This document shows positions 62,248-64,000 of a DNA stretch of 64,000 nucleotides, one piece after another. The position numbers were made by a program, and so were the translations under genes. The notes beneath the pieces were generated by a model that did no database searches, was not told the DNA's origin, and saw nothing but the letters and a program-made list of their open reading frames with translations. Source of the DNA: Melastoma dodecandrum (Eukaryota; Streptophyta; Magnoliopsida; Myrtales; Melastomataceae); NCBI GenBank assembly GCA_029817715.1, contig JARUPY010000252.1:806001-870000 (forward strand), read 5' to 3'. Each line of letters begins with the position of its first letter. Positions within the stretch are counted from its first letter, which is position 1.

Positions 62248-64000
62248 GTCAAGGACTTAATTGAAACTTTTTCAAAATTTTTGGGCTAAACTAAGATTCT
62301 AGAAAAGGTCAAAAATGGATGGGCAGTAAAAACGGAATTTTGGAACTCAATACCCTAAAGGACAAAATTTTTTGTTCTCTGGGGATAAATTGGAACTATC
62401 CTCAACATCTGTCTACATATTCTGATTTCCTAGCCATGGTCACCTGGACATTGACGACTCGTGGTCCATTCTCGAGAGACCCGGAAAAAATTCATGTTCA
62501 AATTTTAAGGTTTTTTCTGGTCGAGCTCGTCTTTGAACGGGCTCGGCTTTTTCCTTCAGTCGAGCTTCAGCCTGAGAAATGGAGTTTCACCCAGATCAAC
62601 TCCAGTTTCTCGACCTTCCTGATCAAATCGAGCTCAAAGAATTTATAACACGACCATCAACACTAAATATTTACTCATTTCTTATGCCTATGTCCACAAC
62701 AAATATTAATTCGCTCAGCTTTTTCCTGCACCTGAAATTTCAACCACATATTCATGCTCCTCGCAGTGGTACCGCGATTGATAATGTTTCCATGTTTTCT
62801 TCAACAGGCTTAGAGATCTAAAAAGAACAAAGAATGTTTTGTATATAATATTCAAAATATTACAAATATGTCCGAGCAACTCCTCCTAAATGTCGAAGGC
62901 ACTGCGAAGAACAAGCTCAATTTTAAAGATACCTATGGATATTCCAGGAAGATGAGCACTTTCGATCTAAACCCCAATGTGTGAAGCTCCCTTACAAGCA
63001 TATAAGGGAATCAACAATCTCAATCCAAAATCTGCTGTTGATGCTAGTCCAGAGATAGCCCACTTACGTTAAGTTTAAATGACAAGGTGGGGTGGGAGGG
63101 GGGGGACAGAAAAGGATAGAAAGAGAAGGGAATTCGATCTCACCTTTAATTTTTTTTTAAGTATGCTTGCTTTGGTGATAAGCCGGGGCCACTGAGTGGA
63201 ATAAGTAAAGCTACAAAGGAACGAGAGAGAGAGAGAGAGAGAAAAAAAGAAGAAGAAGAAGACAGATGGGAAAGACTTTTGAGGAGAGGGGCAGAAAAGG
63301 ACAAGACAGAAGGGACGTTGAGAGGTGGACAAAGGAAAAGAAGATATCAATTACTGTAGGCCAATAATTTGAGTGAGTTGGGATGGGATTGGATAAGATG
63401 CGGCAACAAGTACGGGAAATGGACCAGTCTCCAGAGGATAGATGGATCACTCAGACTCATATGGATGCATGCAGTGTTGCTTTTCTTTTTATCTCTTTCT
63501 GGGTGGGAGAAGGCTAGTGGGGATCTGAATCCGAGGGTCTAGTTGTTGTGTGTGAATGAAGTAACCCTACTCCACACCACTCTACTCTACTCCCCAATGC
63601 TTTTGCTGCAATTTCTGGTATTGGGAGAGCAGTGGATAGGGGGTTTCATGTAACTTCTAGAAGAGAAGTTTGGATAGATTATGGAGGAGACAAACGATTT
63701 ATAGAGAAATTTAGAGCAGGCCTTTTATTCATGGATGTTTATTTCTGGGACACAAACACAGTTCTTGGATAAGACAGGACTTACTACAACAACTAGCAAA
63801 AAACAGAAAGAAGACAGGACCCCAAGAAAAGATTTTAAAAGAAGGTTGGATTCCTTATCAGCCGATGAAGTGGGGAGTGATTAAAATGTTCATGGATACC
63901 ATAGGGTGGGGAGGAAGTACGAGGCCGAGCTGAAGAACAGTTTCTTCTGTCACCAAAGAACCCAACAATGGCTAATCACATGGTTCAACTGTGCTACACC
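62248..64000. other. Right flank of the pararetrovirus, no gene seen
   Basis: The first few hundred bases may be viral non-coding leader (a GCTCG/CGAGC-rich patch near 62520-62570). A (GA)n-(GAA)n tract is at 63222-63263. The end of the window (63.4-64.0 kb) has no open frame of note. I found no tRNA-Met primer-binding site in this interval. Confidence 0.45.
63222..63263. repeat. (GA)n/(GAA)n microsatellite
   Basis: Pure GA run followed by A-rich and GAA repeats. Confidence 0.9.

Overview
This is nuclear DNA from a flowering plant. The evidence is multi-exon genes with GT-AG introns, plant-specific families (AGL17-type MADS-box factor, SUT4-type sucrose carrier, AAP amino acid permease, plant LRR receptor kinase) and a decayed plant pararetrovirus. 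The species cannot be read from the sequence. Long poly(G)/poly(C) runs (11-21 bases, seven noted) are a conspicuous local trait.

Layout. 1-11.2 kb (minus): three tandem, apparently intact rhamnogalacturonate lyase genes (called A, B, C here; 657, 635 and 634 codons), which I could splice exon by exon. Their proteins align along their length but they differ in intron number (12, 14, 15 exons). A small inverted-repeat element lies between A and B. 11.2-16 kb: no gene I can name, only some exon-like fragments and a retroelement-like stretch. 16.0-22.45 kb (plus): MADS-box gene of the AGL17/ANR1 clade, with a perfect CArG box and a CT-rich leader upstream. 22.5-28.8 kb: AT-rich intergenic DNA. 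28.85-29.0 kb (minus): a lone first exon resembling CIPK8. 29.9-31.3 kb (minus): UFC1, the E2 enzyme of ufmylation. 32.8-36.0 kb (minus): SUT4-type sucrose transporter. 36-41.8 kb: intergenic. 41.8-44.8 kb (plus): LRR receptor kinase of the HAIKU2/RLK7 type. 45.37-45.48 kb: a strong foldback, possibly a small-RNA precursor or a small element. 48.5-50.6 kb (plus): alpha-tubulin with an unusual C-terminus. 53.1-54.9 kb (plus): AAP-type amino acid permease with one GC-AG intron. 55.2-55.4 kb (minus): broken last exon of a plant Ca2+-ATPase. 55.5-62.25 kb (minus): a nearly complete but broken endogenous pararetrovirus (Caulimoviridae). 62.3-64 kb: no gene seen.

The host genes do not form a pathway and each should have its own promoter. 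The lyase cluster is a local expansion of one cell-wall enzyme. SUT4 and the AAP both move carbon or nitrogen solutes, but nothing in the sequence links their control.

The most interesting parts are: the pararetrovirus, whose domain order is coat protein, movement protein, protease, reverse transcriptase, RNase H, followed by a second large ORF with two zinc knuckles and 23-residue lysine-rich repeats; the stepwise intron differences among the three lyases; the 45.4-kb foldback; and the alpha-tubulin tail without its terminal tyrosine.
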